Origin: Macrotis lagotis
Taxonomy: Eukaryota; Chordata; Mammalia; Peramelemorphia; Peramelidae
DNA: 64,000 bases
Direction: 5' to 3'
NCBI RefSeq assembly: GCF_037893015.1
Contig: NC_133664.1
Location: forward strand, 130,795,742 to 130,859,741
In this document: piece after piece, positions 20,603 through 31,528 of the stretch
Numbering within the stretch: the first letter of the stretch is position 1
How the letters are laid out: every line of letters starts with the position of its first letter
Made by a program: the position numbers and the translations under genes
Notes under the pieces: model-generated
Seen by the model: the letters and a program-made list of their open reading frames with translations, nothing else
The model's database searches: none
Told to the model about the DNA's origin: nothing

Positions 20603-20831
20603 TTCGTTGTTGTCCAGTCATTTCAGTCATGTCCAACTCCATGTGACTCCATTCGGGGTTTTTCTTGGCAGAGATACTGGAGTGGTTTTCCATTTACTTC
20701 TTCAATTCATTTTACAGACGAAGAAACTGAGGGTTAAGTGACTTGCTCAGGGTCACACAGCTTTAAGTGACTGAGGCCAGATTTGAACTTTAGATCTGGC
20801 AGTCCATCCACCGAGCCACCTAACTATCCAT
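20603..20831 (-). repeat. MAR1-type SINE, antisense
   Basis: GTTGTTGTCCAGTCATTTCA, GGCAGAGATACTGGAGTGGT, GAGGGTTAAGTGACTTGCTC and CCACCGAGCCACCTAAC give all three parts. Confidence 0.82.
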
Positions 20832-20839
20832 AATAAAGT

Positions 20840-21744
20840 CATACCAATACAGACAAGCAAGAATGGAATCCTTTATTATAGTCAGATGTAAGCCAAAGGC
20901 ATATCTGTAGCCTCTAAGGCTATGTCAAAGAAGAAAACCCCAAGGTGCCTAGAGACTTATAACCCATATCTTGGAAGTTATGAGGAATTAGAGCAACCAA
21001 TGAGGTTGTAGTAATAATAATATGGAACAGGAATATTCCATTAAATGTTTAATAACTGACTCTCAAAGTTTTAAGTTTTATTTGCATAAATAATATTTTC
21101 TCCCATATTTTCTTAAGTTTAGATAATTAAAACAATAAATCCAGTTTTGATTTAAGCATTTGACAATGTCTGAGGTGAACTACTCACACTGAACATTTAA
21201 GGATCAACTTTTATAAGCTGGTATAAGTTTGGTCAAAGTAGAGTGAGTGACTGCCCCTAAACCACCATCTTACCTCCCCATCAGTTGTTTTTGATAGCAA
21301 ATAATTTACACGTCACCTTTTTTTCAATCATTTGATTTTGTCCCAATATTTCTTGCTCCCCAATAGAGTTATTGAATACTATTTGGACTGTTATAATTTT
21401 TAACGTATATTTACTTGGGAAAAGTTTGTCATTCTTATAAACTATTTTCCTTCTAATTCTTACTGCCAGAGCTTTGATTTTCTATTTTTCTCTTCTGAAT
21501 TTATTTAGCATCCCTCTAGTCTTGGCCCAATTTTCCCCTTTAAATCTCAGCTTGCACTTGTAGAGGGTTGGGTGTTAAGGATAACTCTGTTTTTATAATA
21601 ATTTTTATCTACTTGCTGTTCTACTATTTATTTATCTCTCCAGCCTTAGTTCCTGAGATGGGATTTTTTATTATTAGAGCAGTGAGAAGAAGTATACATT
21701 GAGAGCACAGGTGTGAGTTGGATATCAAGGGATGATTAAGTAGA
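20840..21744. other. Unassigned sequence, possible old LTR in first half
   Basis: 20845-21290 has a TTTATTATAG near its left end, which would be a polyadenylation signal on the minus strand, and several GC-richer blocks. An antisense LTR is possible but unproven. 21290-21744 is AT-rich and unassigned. Confidence 0.25.
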
Positions 21745-22335
21745 AAAATAAAAAATCTAAAAATAAATGCACCTGGAGAAGGGGAAAGGGAAAAGTAAAC
21801 TGGGATAAATTATCAGACATGATGATGAGGTTTGTTCTTGGTTCTCGAAGAGGACCATGACATCAGGGAGGTGATGCCATGACAAGCACAAGAATTAGAA
21901 TTGAGTGAGGGGATGTTGTGCTAAGTCACCAGTCTCACTTTCTCCTCTGGAACCATCTGGATCCAGGGACCAGATGTTAATCAGGATGACTGGAGATGGC
22001 CTTGGATGTGAGGCTCTGGGTCATACAGCTAGTAAGTAGCTGAGGTTGGATTTGAATTCCCAACCTTCTGATTTCAAGATCAGTGCTTTTTCCACTGAAC
22101 CACCTAAGTGATCAAATTATCTGACATAAAAGAGACACAAAAGAGCTTTTACAATAGATGGGGAAGATGGGGAAATGAGGGGCTGGAGGGCATATGAACT
22201 TTATTTTCAATGGAAATGACTCAAAGAGAGAATAACATACATAATCAGTTGATTTTAGAAATCAATTTTACTACACAGAAAAGTAGAAGAGGATAAGAGA
22301 ACGGGGTGAGGCTAATAAAAGGAAAGATAGTTTGG
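21745..22335 (+). mobile_element. HAL1-like 3'UTR split by a composite SINE
   Basis: AATGCACCTGGAGAAGGGGA, AGGGAAAAGTAAACTGGG, AAAGAGCTTTTACAATAG and GAGAATAACATACATAATCA match, in order, the reverse complement of the element at 44432-45781. Only the 3'UTR-like part is present. Confidence 0.5.
21821..22113 (-). repeat. Composite SINE with 14-bp target duplication
   Basis: On the minus strand: tRNA-like head (CACTTAGGTGGTTCAGTGG), a CORE-like part with CTAGCTGTATGACCC, then the special tail containing TGATGTCATGGTCCTCTTCG. AAATTATCAGACAT at 21807-21820 and AAATTATCTGACAT at 22114-22127 mark it as one inserted unit. Confidence 0.8.
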
Positions 22336-22640
22336 GGGTAATTGTTGTTGTTTATCTCAAAGAGGACCATGACATCAGGGGGGATGCCTTGACATGCTAG
22401 AGAATTGAATTTAAGTGAGGGGGTTGCTGTGCAAAGTCACCAGTTTCATTTTCTCCGTGGGAATCATCTGGGTCCATTGACCAAATATGAATCACGATAA
22501 CTGGAAATGGCCTAGGATGCAGTGGAAGACCTTTTTTAAGCTAAGCGCTTTCCTAGGTTGCAGTTTGACTGAGGTAAAACCCATTAAGTGATTAAGGCTC
22601 GGTAAAAAAGGGGGTAAAGAACGGCGTCTTTTACTTAGTC
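22332..22640 (-). repeat. Composite SINE, alternative 5' part
   Basis: Same tail as the neighbour at 21821 (AAAGAGGACCATGACATCAG on the plus strand) but its 5' half differs: CAGTGGAAGACC, AAGCTAAGCGCTTTCC and GACTGAGGTAAAACCC replace the CORE-like head. Confidence 0.75.
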
Positions 22641-22773
22641 AAAAAAATCAAAAACCAAAGAACAAAATCAATCTGGAAGTGAGGGGAAAACCCTCTGGAT
22701 TTCTGGGGGTAAAATTTGAAATAGTATCTATTTGCATTCACTCTGAGTCAATCAGGGTCCAAATAATGACTAA

Positions 22774-22985
22774 GTGGTGGCTAGGTGGTGTAGTAGGTAA
22801 AAGCACCAGCTTTGGAGTCAGGAGTACCTGGATTCAAATCCGGTCTTAGACACTTAATAATTCCCTAGCTGTGTGGCCTTGGGCAAGCCACTTAACCCCA
22901 TTTGCCTTGCAAAAACCTGAAAACAAACCCAACCAAACAAAAAAAAACCTCTTCTTTTAAAAAACCTAAAAAAAAAAAAACATGT
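22774..22985 (+). repeat. WSINE1-type SINE with a long heterogeneous tail
   Basis: GGTGGCTAGGTGGTGTAGTA head, B-box GATTCAAATCC, GCAAAAACCTGAAAACAAAC, then about 65 bases of A-rich tail with an internal second AAAACCTAAAA. The repeated AACCTAAA suggests two tail extensions. Confidence 0.85.
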
Positions 22986-22997
22986 TGGTCTAGTTTG

Positions 22998-23027
22998 GGG
23001 CAGCGAGGTGGCGTAGTAGATAAAGAT

Positions 23028-23030
<3 letters not shown>
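22998..23030 (+). repeat. SINE head stub running into (GA)n
   Basis: GGGGCAGCGAGGTGGCGTAG is a clean WSINE1-type head; after AGTAGATAAAGATAAAG it passes straight into (GA)n. No body or tail follows. Confidence 0.75.

Positions 23031-23092
<62 letters not shown>
23031..23092. repeat. (GA)n microsatellite
   Basis: 31 uninterrupted GA units. Confidence 0.97.
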
Positions 23093-23096
<4 letters not shown>

Positions 23097-23099
23097 TAG

Positions 23100-24140
23100 A
23101 AATTAGTATAGTGAAAAAAAAATTTCCAGCATTTCTCTGATAAAGCCCTTATTTCTCAAATATATGGAAATCCAAGTCAAATTTATGGAACTAAGAGCCA
23201 TTCCTCAATAGATAAATGGTCAAAGGATATTAACAAGCAGTTTTCAGATGTAGTCATCAAAGTGATCTATAGTCATATGAAAAAATGCTCTAAATCACTA
23301 CTTATTAGAGAAGTGCAAATTAAAAAAAATCTGAGCTACCTTTATCAGATCAAGTAATATGATAGAAAAGGAAAATGACAAATATTGGAGAAGATGTGGG
23401 AAAATTGAGACACTAATGCATTATTGGTGAAATTTATACTGATTTAACCACTCTAAGGCACAATTTGGAACTATGCCCAAGGGGTATAAAATCTTTTGAC
23501 CAAGCAGTACCACTACTAGGTCTGTATCCCAAAGAGATTAAAAAAGGGAAAAGGAATGATAAGTACAAAATATATTTATAGTAACTCTTTAAATGGTGAG
23601 GGAATATCTATCTGTTGGGAAATGACTGCACAACATTGTGATATATAATTGCTATGAAATACTGTTATACTTGAAGAAATGACAAGCAGAATGCTCTCAG
23701 AAAAACCAAGATAGACTTAAATCACTTAAAAAAGTGAAATGAGCAGAACCAGGAGAACATTGTATACAGTAGCAACAATATTGTATGATGATCAACTGAA
23801 TAACTTAGTTATACTCAGTAATACAGTGATCCAAAACAATTTTGAAGAACTTATGATAAAAATACTCTCCATTTCCAGAGAGAGAATTGATGGAATCTGA
23901 ATGCAGCTTGAAGCATACTTTTTCTTTACTTTCTTATTTTTCTTGGATTTTTTTTCATGTTTTCTTTTACAGCATGACAGATGGAAAAAGGGTTTTTGCA
24001 TGACTGTTAATTTGCTTGCCTTTTCAAAGAGGGAGGATTAGAAAAAGGAGGGAGACAATTTGGAACTCAGAATTTGAAAAAAAGAATGACAAAATTATTT
24101 ACATGTATTTGAACTAAAGTAAAATATTAAATTAATTTTT
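23100..24140 (+). mobile_element. LINE-1, 5'-truncated: ORF2 C-terminus and 3'UTR
   Basis: Landmarks in order: TTTCTCTGATAAAGCCC, AATGGTCAAAGGATATTAAC, ACTACTAGGTCTGTATCCCA, GAGCAGAACCAGGAGAACAT, CAGTAATACAGTGATCCAAA, then the 3'UTR with GGGAGACAATTTGGAACTC and an AT-rich end. This is the C-terminal third of ORF2 with its 3'UTR. Many frame breaks; no long open frame remains. Confidence 0.88.
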
Positions 24141-24143
24141 AGA

Positions 24144-24510
24144 AAAGAACTTGACAACTGGAATGCATTCAAATGATCTTAGCAAGGGAAATAAGGATAG
24201 GACCATGATCATGTCATGTCAGTTGAAGGCACTGGAACTAGTTAGCCTAGAAAAGAGAAGGCAAAGAACCTGATAGCTATGTTCAAATATTTGAAGACTT
24301 TCATGTGAAAGAATGATTAGATTTGTTATCCTTGGTCATAGTTTAATATAAAACAAAACTATTCCCAATGTGTAATGATGTTGCTGCTTTGGAATTATAA
24401 ATTCCTAATCACTAGAAATTTTCAAGAGGAAGCTGTATTATCCATTTGTCAAAGATATTCTGAAAAGATTTGGGGTTCAAGTATAATTTGAATTTAATAG
24501 TGCTCAATTT
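24144..24510 (+). repeat. CR1-clade LINE 3' fragment
   Basis: GTTAGCCTAGAAAAGAGAAG, CTGATAGCTATGTTCAAATA, TTTGAAGACTTTCATGTG and, near 24415, AAATTTTCAAGAGGAAGCTG match the CR1/L3 3' end, collinear with the copy at 19840-20600. Confidence 0.6.
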
Positions 24511-24641
24511 GAGAGTCTGCAGATTTTTCTTAATCTGTAAAATCTGAGCCTCTTCCTCTTCTTTCTTGTCTCCATGTCTAATCTCCGCCCCCCCCCTTCT
24601 CTTTCTGAGGACAGAGGAGAACCGTAAGAAAGGAGGATCAT

Positions 24642-25577
24642 CCATAGTCATATGAAAAATTGCTCTAAATCACTACTTATTAGAGAAATGCAAATTAAAG
24701 CATCTCTGCAGTACCATCTCACACCTCTCAGACTGGTCAATATGACCAGAAAGGATAATGATCAATGTTGAAATGAGATGTGGGAAATCTGGGACACTAA
24801 TACATTGTTAATGCAGCTGTGAACTCATTCAACCTTTCTGGAGAACAATTTGGAATTATGCCCAAAGGACAACAAAAATTGCATAGCCTTTGATCCAGCA
24901 ATAACACTACTAGGTCTATACCCTGAAGAGATCATGAAAAAGGGTGAAAACATCACTTGTACAAAAATATTCATAGTAGCTCTGTTAGTGATGGCAAAGA
25001 ATTGGAAATTGAGTGAATGTCCATTAGCTGGGGAATGGCTTAATAAACTGTGGTACATGAATGTGATAGAGCACTATTATTCTATTAGAAACCAGGAAGT
25101 ATGGGAATCCAGGGAAGCCTGGAAGGACTTACATGAATCGATGCTGAGTGAGATGAACAGAACCAGAAGAACATTGTACATCCTAACAGCAACATAGGGA
25201 TGATGATCAAACTTAATGGACTTGCTCATTCCATCAGTGAAACAATTAGGCACAATTCTGGGGTATCTGTGATAGAGAATACCATCTGTATCCAAAGAAA
25301 GAATTGTGGAGTTTGAACAAAGCCCAAAGACTATTACCTTTAATTTAAAGAAACCATTATCTTATTATATAATTTTGCTATCTCTTATACTTTATTTTTC
25401 TTCCTTAAGGATATGATTTCTCTCTCATCACATTTCAACTTAGATCAATGTAGACCATGGAAACAATGTAAAGACTAATAGACTGCCTTCTGTGGGGGGT
25501 GGGGGGGAGGGAAACAAGATAAGCAGGAAAATTGTAAAATTCAAAATAAATAAAAGCTTTCTTTTATAAAAAAAAAA
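24642..25577 (+). mobile_element. LINE-1, 5'-truncated, best-preserved copy
   Basis: Contains the last stretch of ORF2, with 24850-25197 still open for 115 codons: LYPEEIMKKG, LVMAKNWKLSECP, GEWLNKLWYMNVIE, EAWKDLHESMLSEMNRTR, then the stop. This is the usual L1 ORF2 C-terminus. The 3'UTR follows, with a G-rich block at 25494-25513 and an A-tail at 25569-25577. AAAGGAGGATCAT (24629-24641) and AAAGGATGGTCAT (25575-25587) look like a 13-bp target duplication with two mismatches. The copy is severely 5'-truncated and so cannot move. Confidence 0.92.
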
Positions 25578-25749
25578 GGATGGTCATTATTGGTTTGAAG
25601 AAGAAAGACCATTTCAATATTTCTTTAACCCCCATTCTGGCCACATGGAAGGCTTTTCATTCTTTTTTTGTATAGACCTCAATCCTTCTTGCTCCTCCTT
25701 AGACTTCTCTGACCCCATTACCCCAAGGTTCTCCACTAAATTATCTCAT

Positions 25750-26204
25750 TCATGCTAAGAGACAGAATCTCTGGGGTAGGATGTTAAGTAGGGAATTATA
25801 TTCTCCAAGAGAAAAAAAATTGACCTATAAGAAAAAAAAGAATGCTGACCTGTAAAGTCACCAGCATCTTCCCAGAGAGCTCTCCTAGAGAGTCATTTTA
25901 CCCTGGTAACAGATCGTTCACCCTCAAGTGGGAACAAACAAAGTCACCAAAGTAAAACGACACTGGGGCTCAAGCTGACAGCACTCTCTGCCATTTTAGG
26001 GACAGTTGTCTTCTTTTCTCAGGGCATGACTTAACCCGACCTTGGATGTATTAAAAGGAAGGCAATAGTAGAGAGAGAGTTAATGCCAATATTGAGCTCT
26101 GAAGAGAGGAAAGTAGAAAACTATTACTGCCAGGCAGTGAAGAGGAGTATGGGAACTCCTTGGGGGGGAAACATGAACCCCTGACAAAGCAGCTCCATAG
26201 TAGG

Positions 26205-26280
<76 letters not shown>

Positions 26281-26580
26281 GCACTGTGGGAGTCTGAAAG
26301 CTCATACATACAAGTTCTTACACAACTGAGATAGAAACACAGGCAAATGAATCTTTTGAATCTGTTTCCTAGCAACATGGGGCAATGTAATTTGGGGCAT
26401 TTTGTTTTCATTGACTATAAATAGTGGCTCCTGAAAAGAGACTGATCTACTAAAAAAAGGGTTGGGGGGTGGGAAAGACGAACCCACTGGTGGCTCATGC
26501 TTCACTCTACTACTGTATTCTAATAAGGATAAAGGCAATAACCAAGTCCACCTGCTTGATAATCAGTCCCAACACCCATA
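25750..26580 (+). repeat. LTR-like fossil, copy 2
   Basis: Shares with 12255-12380 the ordered blocks GAAACACA, GTTTCCTAGCAACA and GGGGCATTTT-TTTTC. A TATAAATA at 26418 lies downstream of these, and CTAATAAGGATAAAGGC at 26519 sits where copy 1 has its AATAAA-like signal. It resembles a solo LTR of unidentified family. Limits are approximate; a (GA)n tract interrupts it. Confidence 0.4.
26206..26278. repeat. (GA)n microsatellite
   Basis: About 36 uninterrupted GA units, ending AGTGAGC. The longest dinucleotide GA tract in the window. Confidence 0.97.
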
Positions 26581-27299
26581 TTTTCCAGGAGTTAATTTAA
26601 ATATCTAAGGGGCAGGGGTGAGGGGACTAGAGGGTTATCACTGGGCAGAATTATGATCAGACAAAAGTAGATGTTGGCATCCCTGGCCTTCTGGGACCTT
26701 TGTTTTCTTCAGTTATACCTCCTTCCCATTTGAAAATAACTTCAATCTCAAATAGGTCTGTAAACTCACTAATTCAGGTGTTTTTTTCCAAATATGAATA
26801 TGGTGCTTGATTCATACCTATCCAAGTGTGTGACTCTTTTACATAGCTTCCCAAAAATCAAGTACAGAGGGCTTACCTGATATACTGAAAAATTTTCCTA
26901 ATATTAGAAGGGTTCTAGTGAAATATTCTTCCACCTGTCATTTCTCTTTCAATTTCTTTAATTTCAATTCTTTGAAAATATCTTTTATTCCTGTTCTTAT
27001 TTAGAGTTCATCAGTTGGTTCAATGTAGCCTGTTCATACCCAATATATACCTCTTCACTGTCATCTGTATAATATTCATTTTTTAAATTTTTAGAGGTAG
27101 TTGCATTCTGTCACTCTTCCACATATCCATAGATCCTTCATATCAAGTTGCGATTGACTGATGATTCTTTCAATGTGTTCCTTTATGAGTCTACATTAAT
27201 GAGAGTTTTAACTTTGCCCTATCTGATGAGCTATCCTTTCTATATTTCATATTAGTCCTTTAATGAGGTCTTTAAAACAAAACAATATTATTTCAGGAC
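26581..27299. other. Unassigned sequence
   Basis: AT-rich with pyrimidine-rich patches. Could be an antisense decayed retroelement, but I find no diagnostic motif. No coding frame. Confidence 0.3.
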
Positions 27300-27612
27300 T
27301 AAAAGGATGTGAGCCCAATCCAGAGGAAGAAAAACAAAACAAAATAAACCAAAAAACCCTTCAGAATCTGATGAACCTTTATAAAAATTATCTCTTACGT
27401 ATTTCTTTCCCTTAATCTTAATTCCTCATTCCAAAATGACTAGTCTGTAAACATGTTTATCAAAAATATGTATGTACAATGCTAACTTGACCATTCACCA
27501 CTGAGGGGAAGGGTGTGGGGAGGGAGGGTAGAGTGAGATTTTGTAACCTAAAAATATATATGACCATATGGTTGAAAAAAATTAAAAACCCCAAAATAAA
27601 TAAAAAGAAAAA
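27300..27612 (+). mobile_element. LINE-1 3'UTR
   Basis: AATCCAGAGGAAGAAAAAC, CTTCAGAATCTGATGAACC, TTTCCCTTAATCTTAATTCC and AAAATGACTAGTCTG are collinear with 57277-57390. A G-rich run at 27505-27529 precedes the A-rich end. Its AT spacer is short here, whereas the copy at 57398 has expanded to (TA)n. Confidence 0.8.
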
Positions 27613-28085
27613 AGGATATGAGATACCGGTTATCTGGAAGTTATTGGAGCAGTGGTGTCTTAAGAGAGAAGTGGAGGAATGGAACCTGAAGGGAACTCCT
27701 TTGGACCTAATCATCCCTTGATTCTGCTCTATTGCTCCCCTTAGTGATTAGAGCTAGAATCAGAGGTCATATGGCCAAGCCTACTGCAGAGTAGTCAAAG
27801 ATTGCATCAAGAGAATTGAGAGTGGAAAGACATCAACTTGGGAACTGACCCAAGTTTTTTTAGTTTGGTTGTACTTTGTTGTTTCATAACACTATGATTA
27901 GTAAAGTGGCTTGGAGGGAATGAGGAGAAAAGGGAAACAGAAGTGACACGTGCAAACTACTATTAGATATAATGACAGACTTGAGGATATTTGACAATTC
28001 TGGGTAGTAGTAACTAATAGGAAGTAGATTAATTTAATTACTTGAAGTATTTTCAGGAATTCATGGGTATTGTCATCCCAGTAGA

Positions 28086-28428
28086 CCAAGGGTTCTTAAC
28101 CTTTTATTGCTATTGTTATAAACCCCTTTGGCATTGTAGTAAAAACTAAGCTTCTCTTGGGGGAAGTTAGATGACTCAGTGGATAAAACACTAGGCCTAG
28201 AGTCAGGAAGAACTGAGGTCAAATCTGGCCTTAAACCACTCCAGTATCTTTGCCAAGAAAACTCCATGGAAAATGTAGTCCATAGGGACATGACTAAATG
28301 ACTGTACAATAGATTGGCACCTTCTTAGAAAAAAATTAATGTATAAAATACAAAGGAAATATATTGAAGGACAGTCATCAAAAAAAATTTTTTTTAAGAC
28401 CATGAATCCTAAGTTAAGAACCCCTCCT
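28086..28428. mobile_element. hAT-type non-autonomous DNA transposon with SINE insert
   Basis: Terminal inverted repeats AGGGTTCTTAACCTT (left) and AAGTTAAGAACCCCT (right) are typical of hAT-Charlie relatives. Interior parts ATAAACCCCTTTGGCA and ATTGAAGGACAGTCATCAAA fit this. CAGTAGAC to the left and CTATAGAT to the right agree at five of eight positions, as an eroded 8-bp target duplication. No transposase is encoded. Confidence 0.65.
28157..28310 (+). repeat. MAR1-type SINE inside the hAT element, CORE deleted
   Basis: Head GGGGGAAGTTAGATGACTCA, B-box area GAGGTCAAATCTGGCC, then a jump straight to the tail ACCACTCCAGTATCTTTGCC. Most of the CORE is missing. Confidence 0.7.
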
Positions 28429-28499
28429 ATAGATTAGGTAAGTATGACTCAGGTCTTCAAGTAGTAGTTATGTAATCCACATAGGTAATAGCTAAATAT

Positions 28500-28732
28500 C
28501 TACCATTTATCTAGTGTTTTAAGATTTTAAACATTACAAATATCATTTTATTTAATCTTCACTACAACCCTAAGAGATCCATTTCATAGATGAGAAAACT
28601 GAGACTGAGAGAGGTTTAATGACTTTCCCAAGTTAGCTGTCACACAGCTGGATAATATCTGAGGCTAAATTAAACTCTGGTCTTCCTGACTGCAAATCTA
28701 GTGCTCTTTCCACTGTGCCACTCAACTGCCAA
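28500..28732 (-). repeat. MIR/THER-type CORE-SINE, antisense
   Basis: TTTATTTAATCTTCACTACA, CATTTCATAGATGAGAAAAC, GCTGTCACACAGCTGGATAA and TCCACTGTGCCACTCAACTG. Confidence 0.78.
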
Positions 28733-29065
28733 ATTTTAATTGTTTACGATGCACCTAATGTTTTTCTTCTCTTTTATTTCTCTGGTCACACAGAAACTAG
28801 ATAGTTAAGCCATGCTTATGTTATTAAATCTATTTTTAATGATCAAAGTCCATTGAAATATGGGAAGAGACAGAGGTTTGGGGCTTCTTTTTTTCCATTG
28901 AGTAGGGGCTCAAACCAAGAATTAAACTGTATAGACCCACATAAAAAAACGGCCTTGGCCTAATAAGGTGAATTCTTAGAGAACCATGGAGAGGCTGATA
29001 CTTTCCCAAGGGAGCTGTGTGGCTTGCCTACTGGCTAAGGTGAGTTTGAGACTGACCTCCAGCTA
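28733..29065. other. Unassigned spacer
   Basis: Nothing recognised; no coding frame. Confidence 0.3.
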
Positions 29066-29178
29066 TTCTTTTTTATTTTAATTTATTTTGAATTTTACAA
29101 TTTTTCTCAGAATCTTGCTTCCCTCCCTCCACCCCCCACAGAAGGCAGTCTATTAGTCTTTACAATGTTTCCATGGTA
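29066..29178 (-). repeat. LINE-1 3' terminal fragment, antisense
   Basis: Reverse complement of the end of the L1 at 25440-25570: TTTGAATTTTACAATTTTTC, a CCCTCCCTCC/CACCCCCCAC block, then AAGGCAGTCTATTAGTC and TTTACAATGTTTCCATGG. Severe 5' truncation to about 110 bases. Confidence 0.85.
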
Positions 29179-29179
29179 T

Positions 29180-29640
29180 CCAGCTATTCTTTAGGTATCT
29201 CCAATCAATGTATCCAAACTAGAATTCATTATCTTTTCTTCAAAACCCAGGCCTGGCCTAGAATCCTTTCAAGTCATTCAGTTTTGCATTCTTAAAATCA
29301 TCATTGACTCTTTTATCCTCCAATATCCAAAAAACTACAAAGGCTTACTGATTCTTTTTACTATACCAACTCTCATAGCTATCTCCTTTCCATTTACAGG
29401 TCAAAAACCCTAGTGTAGGCCTCATTTCTTCTGCTCTGCATCATTTTTAAGAGCTTTCAAAATGGTTTCTCCAAATCCACTTTTCCTCTTTCTAATCTAT
29501 CCTTCACTCTGAGTGGTCAAATAGATCTACAATCTCATAAATTCAAGAATACCTTCTATTGGTTCAGAAGAAAAGTCATTCATTCCTGGTCATCCATGAC
29601 ATCCATGGCATCCCACAGTCACCACAAAAAGGTCTTCTGA
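29180..29640 (+). repeat. L2/CR1-type LINE coding fragment
   Basis: CTTTAGGTATCTCCAATCAA, TAAAATCATCATTGACTC, TTATCCTCCAATATCC, GTAGGCCTCATTTCTTC and ACCTTCTATTGGTTC fit, in order, the L2 3' coding region. Highly diverged. Confidence 0.5.
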
Positions 29641-30261
29641 CTTATACCCATGAATTCCATTAGACTGCCCATTCTTGCCATGTGATTAGCCAATCTTCTC
29701 TCCAGTAATAAATTTTCTTTGTTCCATGTGTTGCCATGATTTTTTAAAACTGATACAAACCCAGTCTACTGACATAACTGCTTCTGTTAATTAGTTTCTT
29801 TGGTTCTCAGAAGATAGAATTTTGGGGTTACAAGAGTTAATATCAACTTTTTTCAACATGGTGAAATCTACCAGATTTTTATTTGCAAAGTTTTAGGAAT
29901 CTAAGGTCATTTTCCATGGTAGGATGAGGCATAGGAGCAAGAATCCCACCCTTCACACACAGATATTCCTAAGGCTTAGATCTGCTGAAGTAGTTTCAGT
30001 GGCTCCATGTTTGTCTCTAAAGACAAGAATTATGAGAATCTAATTTAGCATTTGGCCTTCCAGAATTATTTCCTTAGTTAATAGAGTTATGCCCCATCCC
30101 CACCTCCTCATCTTCATCACTTGGAAGCTTTCTTCGAAGCAAAGATCAAGGAAAATGTCACATGTGAAATCCTTCCTAATCTCTCTAGTTATCAGTGTCT
30201 TATTCCATCAATGATGCTAGGTTATTTACATAACTTAATTATATATGTAAATGTGATTTCC
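29641..30261. other. Unassigned, possibly more L2
   Basis: 30040-30260 has L2-like phrases (CCTTCCTAATCTCTCTAG), so the LINE may extend with gaps to 30410. The middle part is unrecognised. Confidence 0.3.
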
Positions 30262-30410
30262 CCTGTAAGCTCCTTGGTGGCTTTGTTTTAGTTTTTGTAT
30301 ATTTTTGTCCTTTCTTTTTGTTTTTTGTTTTTTTTGTATCCCCAGCACTCATCGTGTGGCCTTGTATATCATGGATCCTTAATAAAAGCTTTATTAATGA
30401 ATTAATGGGG
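30262..30410 (+). repeat. L2 3' end
   Basis: CCTGTAAGCTCCTTGGTGG, TTTTGTATCCCCAGCACTC and TGGATCCTTAATAAAAGC. Confidence 0.75.
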
Positions 30411-30459
30411 TTTTAACTTCAGAGATGAGTAACCCCAGTATGTTTGTTTGATGTTTTAG

Positions 30460-30690
30460 GTGGGCTCAGTAGATGCAGTGCTGGGACTGGTCAGGAAAAT
30501 ATGAATTCCATCTGACCTCAGACACCTAGTAGTTCTGTGAGCAAATTCCTTGACTTATATTTGCCTCAGTTTCCTCATCTGTAAAATGGGGATAATAATA
30601 GAACTTTCCTCCAAAGATTGTTATGAGGATCAAATGAGGTAATATTTGAATGAAATGTTATATTAATGCTACCTATGATGATGATTTTCC
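30460..30690 (+). repeat. MIR/THER-type CORE-SINE
   Basis: GGTGGGCTCAGTAGATGCAG, TTTGCCTCAGTTTCCTCATC, TGTAAAATGGGGATAATAAT, GTTATGAGGATCAAATGAGG. Confidence 0.82.
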
Positions 30691-31274
30691 CCAAACTACA
30701 GGCACAGCAAAAATTGTTCTGAGAAAGCCTTTGCTTCCAGTTTGGTATTTTTTCCTAATTCCTCTGGACTGTCTGAAAATCAGCACTCATTCCCTCATCA
30801 CCCTCACTAACCAAATGGAGACAAAAGAATTTTTCACCATAGTATATCCTTCTTTTAAAAGGTTTCCAGCTACAGTGAAATAAGCAATTATCTCATATTA
30901 GAAATGAATTTTTGATATCTTGAAATAGATCAATAAATATTTAATGAATAAATGAATGAATCTGTCTTTGACTTTGGACAAAAAAAAAATGGTGCTAGCC
31001 TTAAGTACATCAGGGCTGGTGACCTGTAGGCCCTAAAGTTAGAGCCAAGCTCAACAATTCTGAGATATTTTCCTCAGCTGCCAGATGTGAACAATGACAC
31101 TCATCAACTATCTAGAAATGTTATAAGGATCAACCAATGAATCACAATGATGGGTTTTTGTGAACACAAAATACCTTATGTCTGAGAGACCCAGTTCTAT
31201 GATGCATTACAATTTGGTTCTCCTTCCTCTCTCCATTCCTCCTCAAATCTTACACATAGACACATAGACACAGT

Positions 31275-31275
<1 letters not shown>
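30691..31275. other. Unassigned sequence
   Basis: A 77-codon frame (30650-30883) begins inside the SINE and is not a recognised protein. A degraded SINE CORE may lie at 31060-31130. Confidence 0.3.

Positions 31276-31314
<39 letters not shown>
31276..31314. repeat. (CA)n microsatellite
   Basis: About 19 CA units. Confidence 0.95.
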
Positions 31315-31315
<1 letters not shown>

Positions 31316-31528
31316 CATTATCTGTAGGAAATGAAAATAGTGAGAAATGATAGACTTTGCAACATCATAAAGTTGAGAAGCCTATAGTGTCAAGAGCTTT
31401 GCTAATTAATTGCAAAGGGGAATATATAGGTTTGTCAAATCCCAATGATGTAGTAACCTTTTTCTTAAAGATCATATGTGCACTAAGAAAGTCAATTAAA
31501 TCTGAGATACTCTCCTTCACTTTCCTTA

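Noticed and set aside
11955-26580. One provirus with LTRs at 12 and 26 kb
   Set aside because: The interval holds LINEs, SINEs and microsatellites and no retroviral genes, and the two copies are not closely alike.
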